Origin: CAZCQP01 sp964500895
GTDB taxonomy: Bacteria > Bacillota > Clostridia > Lachnospirales > JAISER01
Reading direction: 5' to 3'
DNA length: 64,000 bases
Assembly (NCBI GenBank): GCA_964500895.1
Contig: CAZCQP010000008.1
Span: 1 to 64,000 of the forward strand
Under the pieces are notes generated by a model. The model did no database searches. It had not been told where the DNA came from and saw nothing but the letters and a program-made list of their open reading frames with translations. How positions within the stretch are numbered: position 1 is the first letter of the stretch; each line of letters opens with the position of its first letter. Positions 52,502 through 61,383 of this stretch are shown piece by piece. A program made the translations under genes and the position numbers.

Positions 52502-53725
52502 ATGAGCGATAGCTTGGTGCATGTGCATTCCGAAATTGGAAAACTCACCCGTGTCATGCTTCACAAGCCCGGCAGGGAAATTGAAAACTTAACCCCGGAC
52601 ACTTTGGAGCGGCTTTTGTTTGACGATATTCCGTATTTAAAGGTTGCCGTTGAAGAGCACGACACCTTTGCTGAAATTTTACGGTCGAACGGGGCGGAAG
52701 TGCTTTACTTGGAAGACATGATGGCTGAAATTTTTTCCGACTGCGATGTTAAAAAAGCTTACCTTACCGATTTACTGGAAGAAAGCAAAATTTACTCTGA
52801 AAGCCTACGGGCAGCACTTCTGGAATACTTACTCTCCAGTTCCAACCAATCACTCATAGACAAAGTGTGCGCCGGCGTGCGTAAACATGAAATCCAATAC
52901 AGTGGCTCTGCCCTATCAGACATTATCAAGGACGATTATGAATTTTACCTTGACCCCATGCCCAATCTCTACTTCACAAGAGACCCAGGTGCCTGCATTG
53001 GCAACGGCCTGGCACTACATACCATGAAAACCCTTACCCGTCGACGGGAAACATTGTTCTTAAAATATTTACACAAACACCATCCTTTGTTCGGCAAAGG
53101 CAAAGCCCCCTTATGGTATAACCGCACAGAACCCTTTGCCATTGAAGGTGGCGATGTGCATGTTTTGTCACCGGAATTGGCGGCCATTGGCTGTAGCGAA
53201 CGCACCACAGCAGAAGCCATCGAGCGGGTAGCCCGCAGGCTTTTTGAATCAGAATCTGGCTTTAAGCGTGTTTTGGTGTTTGAAATTCAGAAAAAACGGG
53301 CTTACATGCACTTAGATACGGTTTTCACCATGATAGATTACGATAAATTCACAGTACATCCGGGCATTGAACAAGACCTGAATGTGTATGAAATTACACC
53401 CAGTGATAACCATGGTTTGAATTTCTCTCTTTTAACGGACCCTCTGGAAAAAATCTTGTGCAAGAGCCTGCACATACCGGCTGTAGAATTGATTCGCTGC
53501 GGCGGCGGCGATGCCATTGTGTCCAGCCGGGAACAATGGAACGACGGCTCCAACACCTTAGCCATTGCACCGGGTGTGGTGGTTACCTACGAAAGGAATT
53601 ACGTCTCCAACGCTTTACTGGAAGAAAAGGGCATTACAGTGCTCACCATGCCCAGCTCCGAGCTTTCCCGGGGACGGGGGGGCCCACGCTGTATGAGCAT
53701 GACCATTGCCAGAGAAGATATTTGA
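52502..53725 (+). CDS. arcA: Arginine deiminase
   Basis: This 407-residue enzyme converts arginine to citrulline and ammonia. Motifs include YFTRDPGACIG (after about 155), EGGDVHVL, HLDTVFTMI with the catalytic His, and the nucleophile Cys397 in GGPRCMSM. I chose the ATG at 52502 behind GAAGGAGG; upstream codons lie in the promoter. It opens the catabolic operon, so it is the energy-yielding deiminase and not a biosynthetic enzyme. Confidence 0.97.
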   Translation: MSDSLVHVHSEIGKLTRVMLHKPGREIENLTPDTLERLLFDDIPYLKVAVEEHDTFAEILRSNGAEVLYLEDMMAEIFSDCDVKKAYLTDLLEESKIYSESLRAALLEYLLSSSNQSLIDKVCAGVRKHEIQYSGSALSDIIKDDYEFYLDPMPNLYFTRDPGACIGNGLALHTMKTLTRRRETLFLKYLHKHHPLFGKGKAPLWYNRTEPFAIEGGDVHVLSPELAAIGCSERTTAEAIERVARRLFESESGFKRVLVFEIQKKRAYMHLDTVFTMIDYDKFTVHPGIEQDLNVYEITPSDNHGLNFSLLTDPLEKILCKSLHIPAVELIRCGGGDAIVSSREQWNDGSNTLAIAPGVVVTYERNYVSNALLEEKGITVLTMPSSELSRGRGGPRCMSMTIAREDI

Positions 53726-53760
53726 TTTAATCAAATCATGCCTTAAAAATGGAGGTTGAC

Positions 53761-54702
53761 ATGCAAAAAAGAGTGGTTATTGCCCTTGGGGGCAATGCGT
53801 TGGAAAAGAAAGGTTTGCCCCCCACCGCACAGTCCCAGCTTGACGTTGTGAAAGACACCGCCGCCTACATTGCAGACATTATCGCCCAAGGTTACGAAGT
53901 GATTATCAGCCATGGCAACGGCCCCCAAGTGGGGCGGATTTTACTGGCCTCGGAAGGCTCCCAAACTTTAACCCCCGCCATGCCCTTTGACGTATGCGGT
54001 GCCATGAGCCAGGGTTACATTGGCTACCATATGCAACAAGCACTGCAAGCCGCATTAAAAGCCAAAGGCTTGGACAAGCCGGTGGTCACCCTGGTGACCC
54101 AAGTGGCTGTAGATAAAAATGACCCGGGGTTCCAAAACCCCACCAAACCCATCGGCCCCTTTTATTCCGAAGCAGAAGCCAAAGCGCTGGCAGATGAAAA
54201 GGGCTATACCGTAAAAGAAGATGCCGGCCGTGGCTGGCGCCGGGTGGTGGCCTCTCCCCTGCCCCTTAAAATTGTAGAACTAGATGCTATCCAAGCTTTG
54301 GTGGAAAAAGGCTGTGTGGTGGTTGCCGGTGGTGGCGGTGGCATTCCCGTGGTGGAAGAAAAGGACGGCTACACCGGTGTACCTGCTGTCATTGACAAAG
54401 ACTTTGCCTCAGAAAAACTGGCAGAAGACTTAAATGCAGACATGCTGGTGATTTTAACCGAGGTCAACAAAGTATTCATTAACTTTAATAAGCCGGAACA
54501 AAAGGCGCTGGGTGATGTCACCCCTGCTGAAATGGAAACTTTTGCAAAGGAAGGCCATTTCGCACCCGGTTCCATGCTGCCTAAAGTGAATGCCTCTGTG
54601 AAATTTGCCCAGTCCAAACCGGGCCGGATGGCCATCATTTCCTCTTTGGACTGCGCCAAAGATGCCTTAGCCGGAACGGAAGGCACCCGTATTTGTGGTT
54701 AA
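53761..54702 (+). CDS. arcC: Carbamate kinase
   Basis: This 313-residue amino-acid-kinase-fold enzyme makes ATP from carbamoyl phosphate and ADP, releasing ammonia and CO2. The motifs are VIALGGNAL at the start, ISHGNGPQVG (about 50) and VVAGGGGGIPV (about 205). I chose the ATG at 53761, five bases after GGAGG. It lies between arcA and the ornithine carbamoyltransferase gene, completing the ADI pathway. Confidence 0.97.
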   Translation: MQKRVVIALGGNALEKKGLPPTAQSQLDVVKDTAAYIADIIAQGYEVIISHGNGPQVGRILLASEGSQTLTPAMPFDVCGAMSQGYIGYHMQQALQAALKAKGLDKPVVTLVTQVAVDKNDPGFQNPTKPIGPFYSEAEAKALADEKGYTVKEDAGRGWRRVVASPLPLKIVELDAIQALVEKGCVVVAGGGGGIPVVEEKDGYTGVPAVIDKDFASEKLAEDLNADMLVILTEVNKVFINFNKPEQKALGDVTPAEMETFAKEGHFAPGSMLPKVNASVKFAQSKPGRMAIISSLDCAKDALAGTEGTRICG

Positions 54703-54746
54703 AAAACAAATTAAAATATACAAACATGATTAAAGGAGAATGCGCA

Positions 54747-55748
54747 ATGGGTTACAATTTACGCAACAGATCTTACTTAACTTTACTGGACTACTCCCCG
54801 AAGGAAATTCAATTCCTCATCGACTTGTCCGCTCAATTAAAGGCCGCCAAATACGCCGGAACCGAACAACAAAAGTTAAAAGGCAAAAATATTGCACTTT
54901 TATTTGAAAAAGATTCTACACGCACCCGCTGCGCCTTTGAAGTGGCCGCCTACGACCAAGGCGCTCATGTGACCTACTTAGGCCCCACCGGCAGCCAAAT
55001 GGGCAAGAAAGAATCCACCGCAGACACAGCCAGAGTACTGGGCCGCATGTACGATGGCATTGAATACCGTGGCTATTCTCAAAAGACTGTGGAAGACCTG
55101 GCCAAATACTCCGGCGTGCCGGTGTGGAACGGCTTAACAGATGCCGACCACCCCACCCAAGTGCTGGCAGACTTCTTAACCGCCTTTGAACACTTGAAAA
55201 AGCCATTAGAAAAAATGGTATTCGTATTTGTTGGTGACGGCCGGAACAACGTGGCCAACGCACTGATGATTGGCGGGGCCAAAATGGGCATGGATTTCAG
55301 AATTGTAGCCCCTAAAGAACTGTTCCCAGAAGCTGGTCTGTTGGAACAATGCCAAGCGGTAGCCAAGGAAACCGGCGCTACCATCACCATCACCGACAAC
55401 ATTGACGAAGGCGTGAAAGATGCCGATGTGCTTTACACCGATGTTTGGGTATCTATGGGCGAACCTGCCGAAGTATGGGACGAACGGATTAAACTGCTGC
55501 GTCCTTACCAAATTGACATGGCCATGATTCAAAAAACAGGCAACCCCAAAGTGCTGTTTGAACATTGCCTGCCTGCTTTCCACGACTTAAACACCACCAT
55601 GGGCAAAGAAATATTTGAAAAATACGGCTTAAAAGAAATGGAAGTTACTGACGAAGTGTTTGAAAGCAAGCATTCTGTGGTCTTTGATGAAGCCGAAAAC
55701 AGAATGCACACCATCAAAGCTGTGATGGTTGCCACCTTAGGTGCGTAA
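54747..55748 (+). CDS. arcB: Ornithine carbamoyltransferase (catabolic)
   Basis: This 333-residue enzyme here would phosphorolyse citrulline to ornithine and carbamoyl phosphate. The carbamoyl-phosphate motif is FEKDSTRTR (about 51-59), with DHPTQ and the ornithine-site HCLPAFHD further on. The ATG at 54747 lies behind AAAGGAG. Its place between arcC and the ornithine genes argues for the catabolic role, though sequence alone cannot separate ArcB from ArgF. Confidence 0.93.
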   Translation: MGYNLRNRSYLTLLDYSPKEIQFLIDLSAQLKAAKYAGTEQQKLKGKNIALLFEKDSTRTRCAFEVAAYDQGAHVTYLGPTGSQMGKKESTADTARVLGRMYDGIEYRGYSQKTVEDLAKYSGVPVWNGLTDADHPTQVLADFLTAFEHLKKPLEKMVFVFVGDGRNNVANALMIGGAKMGMDFRIVAPKELFPEAGLLEQCQAVAKETGATITITDNIDEGVKDADVLYTDVWVSMGEPAEVWDERIKLLRPYQIDMAMIQKTGNPKVLFEHCLPAFHDLNTTMGKEIFEKYGLKEMEVTDEVFESKHSVVFDEAENRMHTIKAVMVATLGA

Positions 55749-55773
55749 AGTTTAATTAATCAGGGGGATGTAT

Positions 55774-56829
55774 ATGAGAAAAGTTAAAGTGGCTGTTTGG
55801 GGCTTCGGCGCAATGGGCCGTGGCATTGCCGAAATGGTTTTAAAGAAAAAAGGCATTGAAGTCATTGGGGTTTGCGACATTAACCCTGCCATTGTGGGCA
55901 AAGAAGTGCACGAAGTGCTGGAAATACCCCGTAATGAAGACCACCCAGAAGTGTTCATTAAAGACAAATTTGAAGACATTGTAAAAGATGGCAATTGCGA
56001 TGTAGCTCTGCTGGCTACCGATTCCTTCACTAAAAATGCCTTTGATAAAATTAAATATTGCTTGGAACAAAAAGTGAACGTTATTTCCACCGCCGAAGAA
56101 TTTGCATACCCGCAAGCCCAAAGCCCGGAACTGGCCGACCAACTGTGCCAGATTGCCAAGGCCAACGGCGTCAGCTGCCTGGGCACCGGCATTAACCCTG
56201 GCTTTGTGCTGGACTACTTGATTCTTGCTTTAACCGGCACCTGCGAAACCGTTACCCACATTAAAGCCGCCCGGGTGAATGACCTTTCTCCCTTCGGCCA
56301 TGCGGTGATGGAAGAACAAGGCGTAGGCATTTCTCCAGAAAGCTTTAAAGAACGGATTGCCGCCGATACATTGGCTGGCCATGTGGGCTTCCCGGAATCC
56401 ATTTCAATGGTGGCCGAAGGGTTAGGCTTAAAGCTGGACAAAATTGAACAAACCAAAGACCCCATCATCTCCAACGTGGCTAGGGAAACCAAGTATGTAA
56501 AAGTGGAACCCGGAAACCTGGCCGGTATCCGCCAACAAGGTTTCGGCTATGTGAACGGTGAATGCTACATTGAAATGGACCATCCGCAACAAGTGCTGCC
56601 CCACTTGGAAAACCAATCCACCGGGGACTACATCACCATTACCGGCACCCCCAACATTAACATGCAAATCACCCCGGAAATTCCTGGCGGCATCGGCACC
56701 ATCGCTATGGTGGTGAACATGATTCCTCATGTGATTAACGCCTCCCCCGGCCTTAAAACCATGCTGGATCTGCCTGTGCCCAGAGCCATTATGGGCGATT
56801 TTAGAGACTTTATTGAAAAATTGGATTAA
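55774..56829 (+). CDS. ord: 2,4-diaminopentanoate dehydrogenase
   Basis: This 351-residue NAD(P)-dependent enzyme oxidatively deaminates (2R,4S)-2,4-diaminopentanoate to 2-amino-4-oxopentanoate. A Rossmann motif WGFGAMGRG opens the protein; the C-terminal half is the dihydrodipicolinate-reductase-like domain of the family. I chose the second ATG (55774), six bases after GGGGG. It is separated from ortA by a nested palindrome of 183 bp. Confidence 0.93.
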   Translation: MRKVKVAVWGFGAMGRGIAEMVLKKKGIEVIGVCDINPAIVGKEVHEVLEIPRNEDHPEVFIKDKFEDIVKDGNCDVALLATDSFTKNAFDKIKYCLEQKVNVISTAEEFAYPQAQSPELADQLCQIAKANGVSCLGTGINPGFVLDYLILALTGTCETVTHIKAARVNDLSPFGHAVMEEQGVGISPESFKERIAADTLAGHVGFPESISMVAEGLGLKLDKIEQTKDPIISNVARETKYVKVEPGNLAGIRQQGFGYVNGECYIEMDHPQQVLPHLENQSTGDYITITGTPNINMQITPEIPGGIGTIAMVVNMIPHVINASPGLKTMLDLPVPRAIMGDFRDFIEKLD

Positions 56830-56837
56830 TCTTATTG

Positions 56838-57020
56838 GAAACCTTGAGGCTACTACCATAACCCCGGGGCTTTGCCCCGAACCCCATCCGCTTTTTGAAA
56901 AAAGCGGCGCAAAAACTTTGTGAAATGCCGCTCTGCGGCATTTCAAGCAAAAGCTTTTTGAAGGGTATGGGAAACTTTTTCTCGAAAAAGTTTCCCAAGG
57001 TTGTACGTGCTCAAGGTTTC
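56838..57020. mobile_element. Palindrome cluster with terminal inverted repeats between ord and ortA
   Basis: Perfect 11-bp inverted repeats (GAAACCTTGAG at 56838-56848, CTCAAGGTTTC at 57010-57020) enclose four successive hairpins: 56865-56879 (6 bp), 56888-56907 (9 bp), 56921-56945 (11 bp perfect) and 56968-56997 (14 bp perfect, 2-nt loop). It has no coding capacity and no clear flanking duplication. It resembles a REP/MITE-type repeat inserted within the operon, ending 18 bp before the ortA ATG. The ortA ribosome site (AAAGGAG) is just outside it. Confidence 0.6.
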
Positions 57021-57038
57021 ATCAAAGGAGCCAAAAAT

Positions 57039-57338
57039 ATGGTTGCTAAAAAAGGACAATGGGTGCAGATTCACAACACGGTCTTGTCTCCTGATGAAAG
57101 AGCACCCCAAGTACCCGATGACACCAAAAAAGTACCCCTTGAAATGTGGGTGAAAGGAAACCTGACCGCCGATGCCCAAATGGGCGAAGTTTGCGAAGTG
57201 GTTACCATGACCGGCCGGAAAGTTTCCGGCACGCTGGTGGACATTGAACCTGCCTATACCCACGATTTTGGCCGATATGTACCGGAACTGGCCACCATCC
57301 GGGATCAAGTCAAAGGCATACTGGAGGGGTTAGCATGA
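57039..57338 (+). CDS. ortA: 2-amino-4-oxopentanoate thiolase, subunit OrtA
   Basis: This 99-residue subunit works with OrtB to cleave 2-amino-4-oxopentanoate with CoA into alanine and acetyl-CoA. The small beta-rich protein starts MVAKKGQWVQIHNTVL and contains the conserved ERAPQVPDDTKKVPLEMWVKG. The ATG at 57039 follows AAAGGAG. Its stop overlaps the ortB start (ATGA). Confidence 0.93.
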   Translation: MVAKKGQWVQIHNTVLSPDERAPQVPDDTKKVPLEMWVKGNLTADAQMGEVCEVVTMTGRKVSGTLVDIEPAYTHDFGRYVPELATIRDQVKGILEGLA

Positions 57339-58741
57339 AGGATATGTCTTATGCAGCAGTGACGAGCCGCAAAAATGAAATTATGAAACAAGCCATCGGC
57401 ATTGACTACAGCGTCTTTGAATCCGGCGGCATTGCTTTTGACTACGAGCGGATGATGAGCGACTTAGGCTACGACATTGACGAAATGACCCGCATCCAGC
57501 GCTCGGTGCATGTGGGCAATACCCCCATCATTGAACTGCACAATTTAACGGCACTGGCCAGAAAAGTGTCTAAAACCGGCCAGGCCGCCCGTATTTTCAT
57601 TAAAGACGAAGCCTGCAACCCTTCCGGCAGCTTTAAGGCGAGACGTGCGGCCAACGCCGTATACCACGCCAAAAAGCTGGGCTACAAAGGGGTCATTGCC
57701 GCCACCAGTGGCAACTATGGGGCGGCTGTGGCCAGCCAGGCTGCCATGCAAGGTTTAAAGTGCATTGTGGTGCAGGAATGTTACGACTCTAAGAAGATTG
57801 GCCAGCCTGAAATTTTAGAAAAACAACGGGCCTGTGAGGCACTGGGTGCCGAAGTTATTCAGTTAAGCGTAGGACCGGAGTTGTTCTACACCTTTTTATG
57901 CCTGTTGGAAGAAACCGGCTATTTTAATGCGTCTCTGTACACCCCCTTCGGCATTGCCGGAGTGGAAACACTGGGCGCTGAACTGGCACGGCAATTTAGA
58001 GAAAGCTATAACAAACTGCCAGACGCTGTGGTCATTACCCATGCGGGGGGCGGCAATGTGACCGGTACCGCCCGTGGGCTGATGAAAGCCGATGCCAAAG
58101 ATGTAACCATCATTGGGGCCAGTGTGGATTTATCCGGGCTGCATATGGCTTCCGATACGGCCTTTAACCGCAAGTCCTTTACCACCGGCCACACCGGCTT
58201 TGGCATTCCTTTCGCCACCTGGCCGGACCGTTCCGATGTGCCCAGAAACGCCGCCCGAAGCTTGCGTTACTTAGACCGCTACGTGCTGGTGAAGCAAGGG
58301 GAAGTGTTTTACATTACGGAAGCACTGGCCGCACTGGAAGGATTGGAGAGAGGCCCTGCCGGAAACACTTCCTTAACCGCTGCCTTTGCCTTGGCACAAG
58401 AATATACCAACGACCAAATGCTGGTGGTGCAGGAAACCGAGTACACCGGCGCAGGCAAACATTCCATGCCACAGCTTTCCTTTGCAAAGGCCAATGGGGT
58501 ACAGGTGTGCTTCGGTGACCCAGATACAGAAGTGCCCGGCACCAACATTGTGCTGCCAAAGAACCCGTCTTTTATTAAAGCACGGGATTTCGACCTGGAC
58601 AAAGCAAGAAAATCCTATATAAAAAATTGCCTGGAACATTATAAAGTACAGGAAGTTTCCCCGACAGACGTAACGTTTTTAGCGGAAGAAACCAAAACGG
58701 ACGAAACCTTTGTGAAACAAGTGATTGCGCAAATAAAATAA
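57335..58741 (+). CDS. ortB: 2-amino-4-oxopentanoate thiolase, PLP subunit OrtB
   Basis: This 468-residue fold-type II PLP protein resembles threonine synthase but acts as the catalytic thiolase subunit. The Schiff-base lysine lies in NPSGSFKARRA (about 90-100), followed by the glycine loop TSGNYGAAVA. It is translated from an ATG overlapping the ortA stop. Confidence 0.94.
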   Translation: MKDMSYAAVTSRKNEIMKQAIGIDYSVFESGGIAFDYERMMSDLGYDIDEMTRIQRSVHVGNTPIIELHNLTALARKVSKTGQAARIFIKDEACNPSGSFKARRAANAVYHAKKLGYKGVIAATSGNYGAAVASQAAMQGLKCIVVQECYDSKKIGQPEILEKQRACEALGAEVIQLSVGPELFYTFLCLLEETGYFNASLYTPFGIAGVETLGAELARQFRESYNKLPDAVVITHAGGGNVTGTARGLMKADAKDVTIIGASVDLSGLHMASDTAFNRKSFTTGHTGFGIPFATWPDRSDVPRNAARSLRYLDRYVLVKQGEVFYITEALAALEGLERGPAGNTSLTAAFALAQEYTNDQMLVVQETEYTGAGKHSMPQLSFAKANGVQVCFGDPDTEVPGTNIVLPKNPSFIKARDFDLDKARKSYIKNCLEHYKVQEVSPTDVTFLAEETKTDETFVKQVIAQIK

Positions 58742-58752
58742 GGAGGTTCCCC

Positions 58753-59106
58753 ATGAAACGACAAGACGACTATGAACAAAGACGTGCCCATTTAAAAGAC
58801 TTAACCGACGAACAGTTGTATGCACGGTTTTGGGAGCTGGCTGAAAAGCTGGTAGACCCCATGCTGGAAATGGGCTATAAAAATACAACCCCCGCCGTGG
58901 AACGCAGCGTGCTTTTGCGCATGGGCTTTTCCAGCGTGGAAGTGAAGCCCATTGTTGAAGGCGTCATTAAAAAAGGCTTGATGGGCAAAGGCTGCGGCAA
59001 CGTGGTTTGGCGGTTGGCCCAGAACAAGGGTATTAGCGTGAGAGAAGCCGGCCTGCTGCTGGCAGAGGGCAAGGAATGGGAAAACGTTCCGGCCCTGTTT
59101 AATTAA
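58753..59106 (+). CDS. oraS: D-ornithine 4,5-aminomutase, small subunit OraS
   Basis: This 117-residue helical subunit (KRQDDYEQRRAHLKDLTDEQ at the start, NKGISVREAGLLLAEGKEW near the end) is needed for activity of the B12/PLP aminomutase. The ATG follows AGGAGG. It precedes oraE by 21 nt. Confidence 0.95.
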   Translation: MKRQDDYEQRRAHLKDLTDEQLYARFWELAEKLVDPMLEMGYKNTTPAVERSVLLRMGFSSVEVKPIVEGVIKKGLMGKGCGNVVWRLAQNKGISVREAGLLLAEGKEWENVPALFN

Positions 59107-59127
59107 TGAGACGGGAGGGTGAAAAAC

Positions 59128-61320
59128 ATGTTGGATCCGAACAAAAAGTTAAACATTAAAGACATATTAAAAGACCTGGATAAATACACACCAAAACGCC
59201 GGGGTTGGCATTGGCGTGAAGGCCGGGGCAAACAGAAGGTTGGAGATTTTGAATACCGCCAAGCTTCCGATGGCCTTAAAAACTACATTCCCCTGCCGGG
59301 CAGTCGCGGCTTCCACTACATCGACCCACAGCCCGATTGCGTCATCACCACGGAAATTGCTTCCGGCCGGTTTGAAGACGATTTGCGCCGTATGCGCATG
59401 TCCGCTTGGAACGGCGCAGACCACATCATGGTTATTCGTACAGCAGGGCAGTCTCACTACGACTCATTAATTGAAGGCACTCCACAAGGCATTGGCGGCA
59501 TCACCGTCACCAGAAAGCAAGTGCGTGCCTCCAGAAAAGCGCTGGACATGATTGAAGAAGAAGTAGGCCGCCCCATTAACTTCCACTCCTACATCTCCGG
59601 CGTGGCTGGGCCGGACATTGCCGTTATGTTTGCAGAAGAAGGGGTCAACGGTGCACATCAAGACCCTCAATACAACGTTTTATACCGCAACATCAACATG
59701 GTGCGCAGCTTTGTAGATGCATGCGAAGCCAAGAAAATCATTGCATGGGCCGGTATTTTACAGATTGACGGTGCCCACAACGCCAACGCTACGGCCATGA
59801 AAGCCTGGAAGGTGCGGCCAGAACTGATGGTGCAGCACGGCATCAACAGCATTTTCTCCCGTAAAATTGGCATTAAGCCGGAGAATATTGCCCTGTCCAC
59901 CGTGCCCCCAACTGCCCCCCCTGCCCCCTGTATGCGCATAGACTTGCCTTACGCTGTGGCTTTGCGGGATTTGTTCCGGGAGTACAAAATGCGGGCCCAG
60001 CAGCACACCAAATACATGGAATCCGACATGCGTGAAGCCACCGTGACCCACACCCTGAACCTGGTAATTTCCCGGTTGACCAGTGCAGACGTGCAGTCCA
60101 CCATCACCCCGGACGAAGGCCGCAACGTGCCTTGGCACTACAACAACATTGCCGCCATCAACACCGCCAAACAAGCCCTTAACGGCATGGACGGCCTGAA
60201 TGAGATGGTCTGCTTAAACCGTGAAGGTGAACTGGGCAAGGAAGTGCGGGAATTAAAAGAAAGAGCCATTTTGTTCATGGAAGAAATGCTGGAAAGCGGC
60301 GGCTACTTTAACGCCGTGCAGGAAGGCTTCTTCATTGACAGCGGCTATTACCCGGAACGCAACGGCGACGGCATCCCTCGGGTCATTAACGACGGCATTG
60401 GCGCAGGCATGATTTTTGAACGGGACGAAGACTATTTTGCTCCGGTTTCCGTACACTACGGTTACAACAACGTGCCCAGCCAGTTTAAAAGCGCTTCCGA
60501 AGCCATTGGCGGGGACACTTTTGAAGACCGTTCCAAAATCGTTTACATTGACGAACTGGATGAGCTGGACAACGTGAACGTCCGTTTGGAGGAAGTGGCC
60601 AAATACTTTGAATCCGACGTGTTCAAGCCGGAAGTGGAATGGGCCGCAGACGGCATTGTGTCCACCACCATTTTCCTGCCGGTGGACGAACGTACCGCCG
60701 AGTTTGCCGCCATTAAATGCGGCGAAAAAATGGGGCTGGAAGACGTGACTGTGGTACATAAACAGGTCATTCACCCATCGGAAGGTACACTGGTTGAAAT
60801 TAAAGGTAAAGTCACCTTTGAAATTGACAAAAACGAACTGGTCATTCCCGAAAAAATCCCTGTGCTGTCCGAAGCCGAAATTCGTGCAGACATAGAAGCC
60901 AAGCCTATGCTGGTTGTGGCCGGTACTGTAGGCAACGATGAACACTCTGTGGGCCTTAAAGAAACCTTGGACATTAAGCACGGCGGTATTGAGAAATTCG
61001 GCATTAAATATATTTATTTAGGCACATCTGTGCCATTGGAAAAAATGGTGGATGCAGCCATTGAAGCCAATGCAGATGCCATTCTCATTTCCACCATCAT
61101 CACCCACGACGACATCCATACCAAAAACATGGGCAAAATTGCCGAGCTTTGTGTGGAAAAAGGGGTGCGGGATAAATTGATGCTGGTTTGCGGCGGCACC
61201 CAGGTGACCAATGAAATTGCCAAAGAAGCCGGTATGGATGCCGGATTTGGCCGGGGCACCAAGGGCATTGATGTAGCCAGCTTTTTGGTGAAGCAACGCA
61301 GAGAAAGAGACGGTCAATAA
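59128..61320 (+). CDS. oraE: D-ornithine 4,5-aminomutase, large subunit OraE
   Basis: This 730-residue adenosylcobalamin- and PLP-dependent enzyme moves the terminal amino group of D-ornithine to carbon 4. A TIM-barrel domain occupies the first two thirds. The Rossmann B12-binding domain has DEHSVG with the cobalt ligand His606, and the PLP lysine is Lys617 in LDIKHGG, the same 11-residue spacing as His618/Lys629 of the Clostridium sticklandii enzyme. I chose the ATG at 59128, nine bases after GGGAGG; an upstream GTG overlaps that site. Confidence 0.96.
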   Translation: MLDPNKKLNIKDILKDLDKYTPKRRGWHWREGRGKQKVGDFEYRQASDGLKNYIPLPGSRGFHYIDPQPDCVITTEIASGRFEDDLRRMRMSAWNGADHIMVIRTAGQSHYDSLIEGTPQGIGGITVTRKQVRASRKALDMIEEEVGRPINFHSYISGVAGPDIAVMFAEEGVNGAHQDPQYNVLYRNINMVRSFVDACEAKKIIAWAGILQIDGAHNANATAMKAWKVRPELMVQHGINSIFSRKIGIKPENIALSTVPPTAPPAPCMRIDLPYAVALRDLFREYKMRAQQHTKYMESDMREATVTHTLNLVISRLTSADVQSTITPDEGRNVPWHYNNIAAINTAKQALNGMDGLNEMVCLNREGELGKEVRELKERAILFMEEMLESGGYFNAVQEGFFIDSGYYPERNGDGIPRVINDGIGAGMIFERDEDYFAPVSVHYGYNNVPSQFKSASEAIGGDTFEDRSKIVYIDELDELDNVNVRLEEVAKYFESDVFKPEVEWAADGIVSTTIFLPVDERTAEFAAIKCGEKMGLEDVTVVHKQVIHPSEGTLVEIKGKVTFEIDKNELVIPEKIPVLSEAEIRADIEAKPMLVVAGTVGNDEHSVGLKETLDIKHGGIEKFGIKYIYLGTSVPLEKMVDAAIEANADAILISTIITHDDIHTKNMGKIAELCVEKGVRDKLMLVCGGTQVTNEIAKEAGMDAGFGRGTKGIDVASFLVKQRRERDGQ

Positions 61321-61329
61321 TACAAAACA

Positions 61330-61365
61330 AAGGGGGCGCAAGCGCACATGCGCTTGCGCCCCCTT
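61330..61365. repeat. 36-base near-perfect palindrome between oraE and glmL
   Basis: Positions 61330-61346 and 61349-61365 are perfect 17-bp inverted repeats around a 2-base centre, and very GC-rich. There is no T-run. It would form an extremely stable mRNA hairpin inside the operon, either an attenuator or a 3' stabiliser for the upstream part. Confidence 0.65.
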
Positions 61366-61383
61366 AGAAAATGAGGGTTAATC

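Noticed and set aside
60253..60981. 242-codon antisense frame inside oraE
   Set aside because: It mirrors a conserved gene and has the composition expected of a reverse frame.
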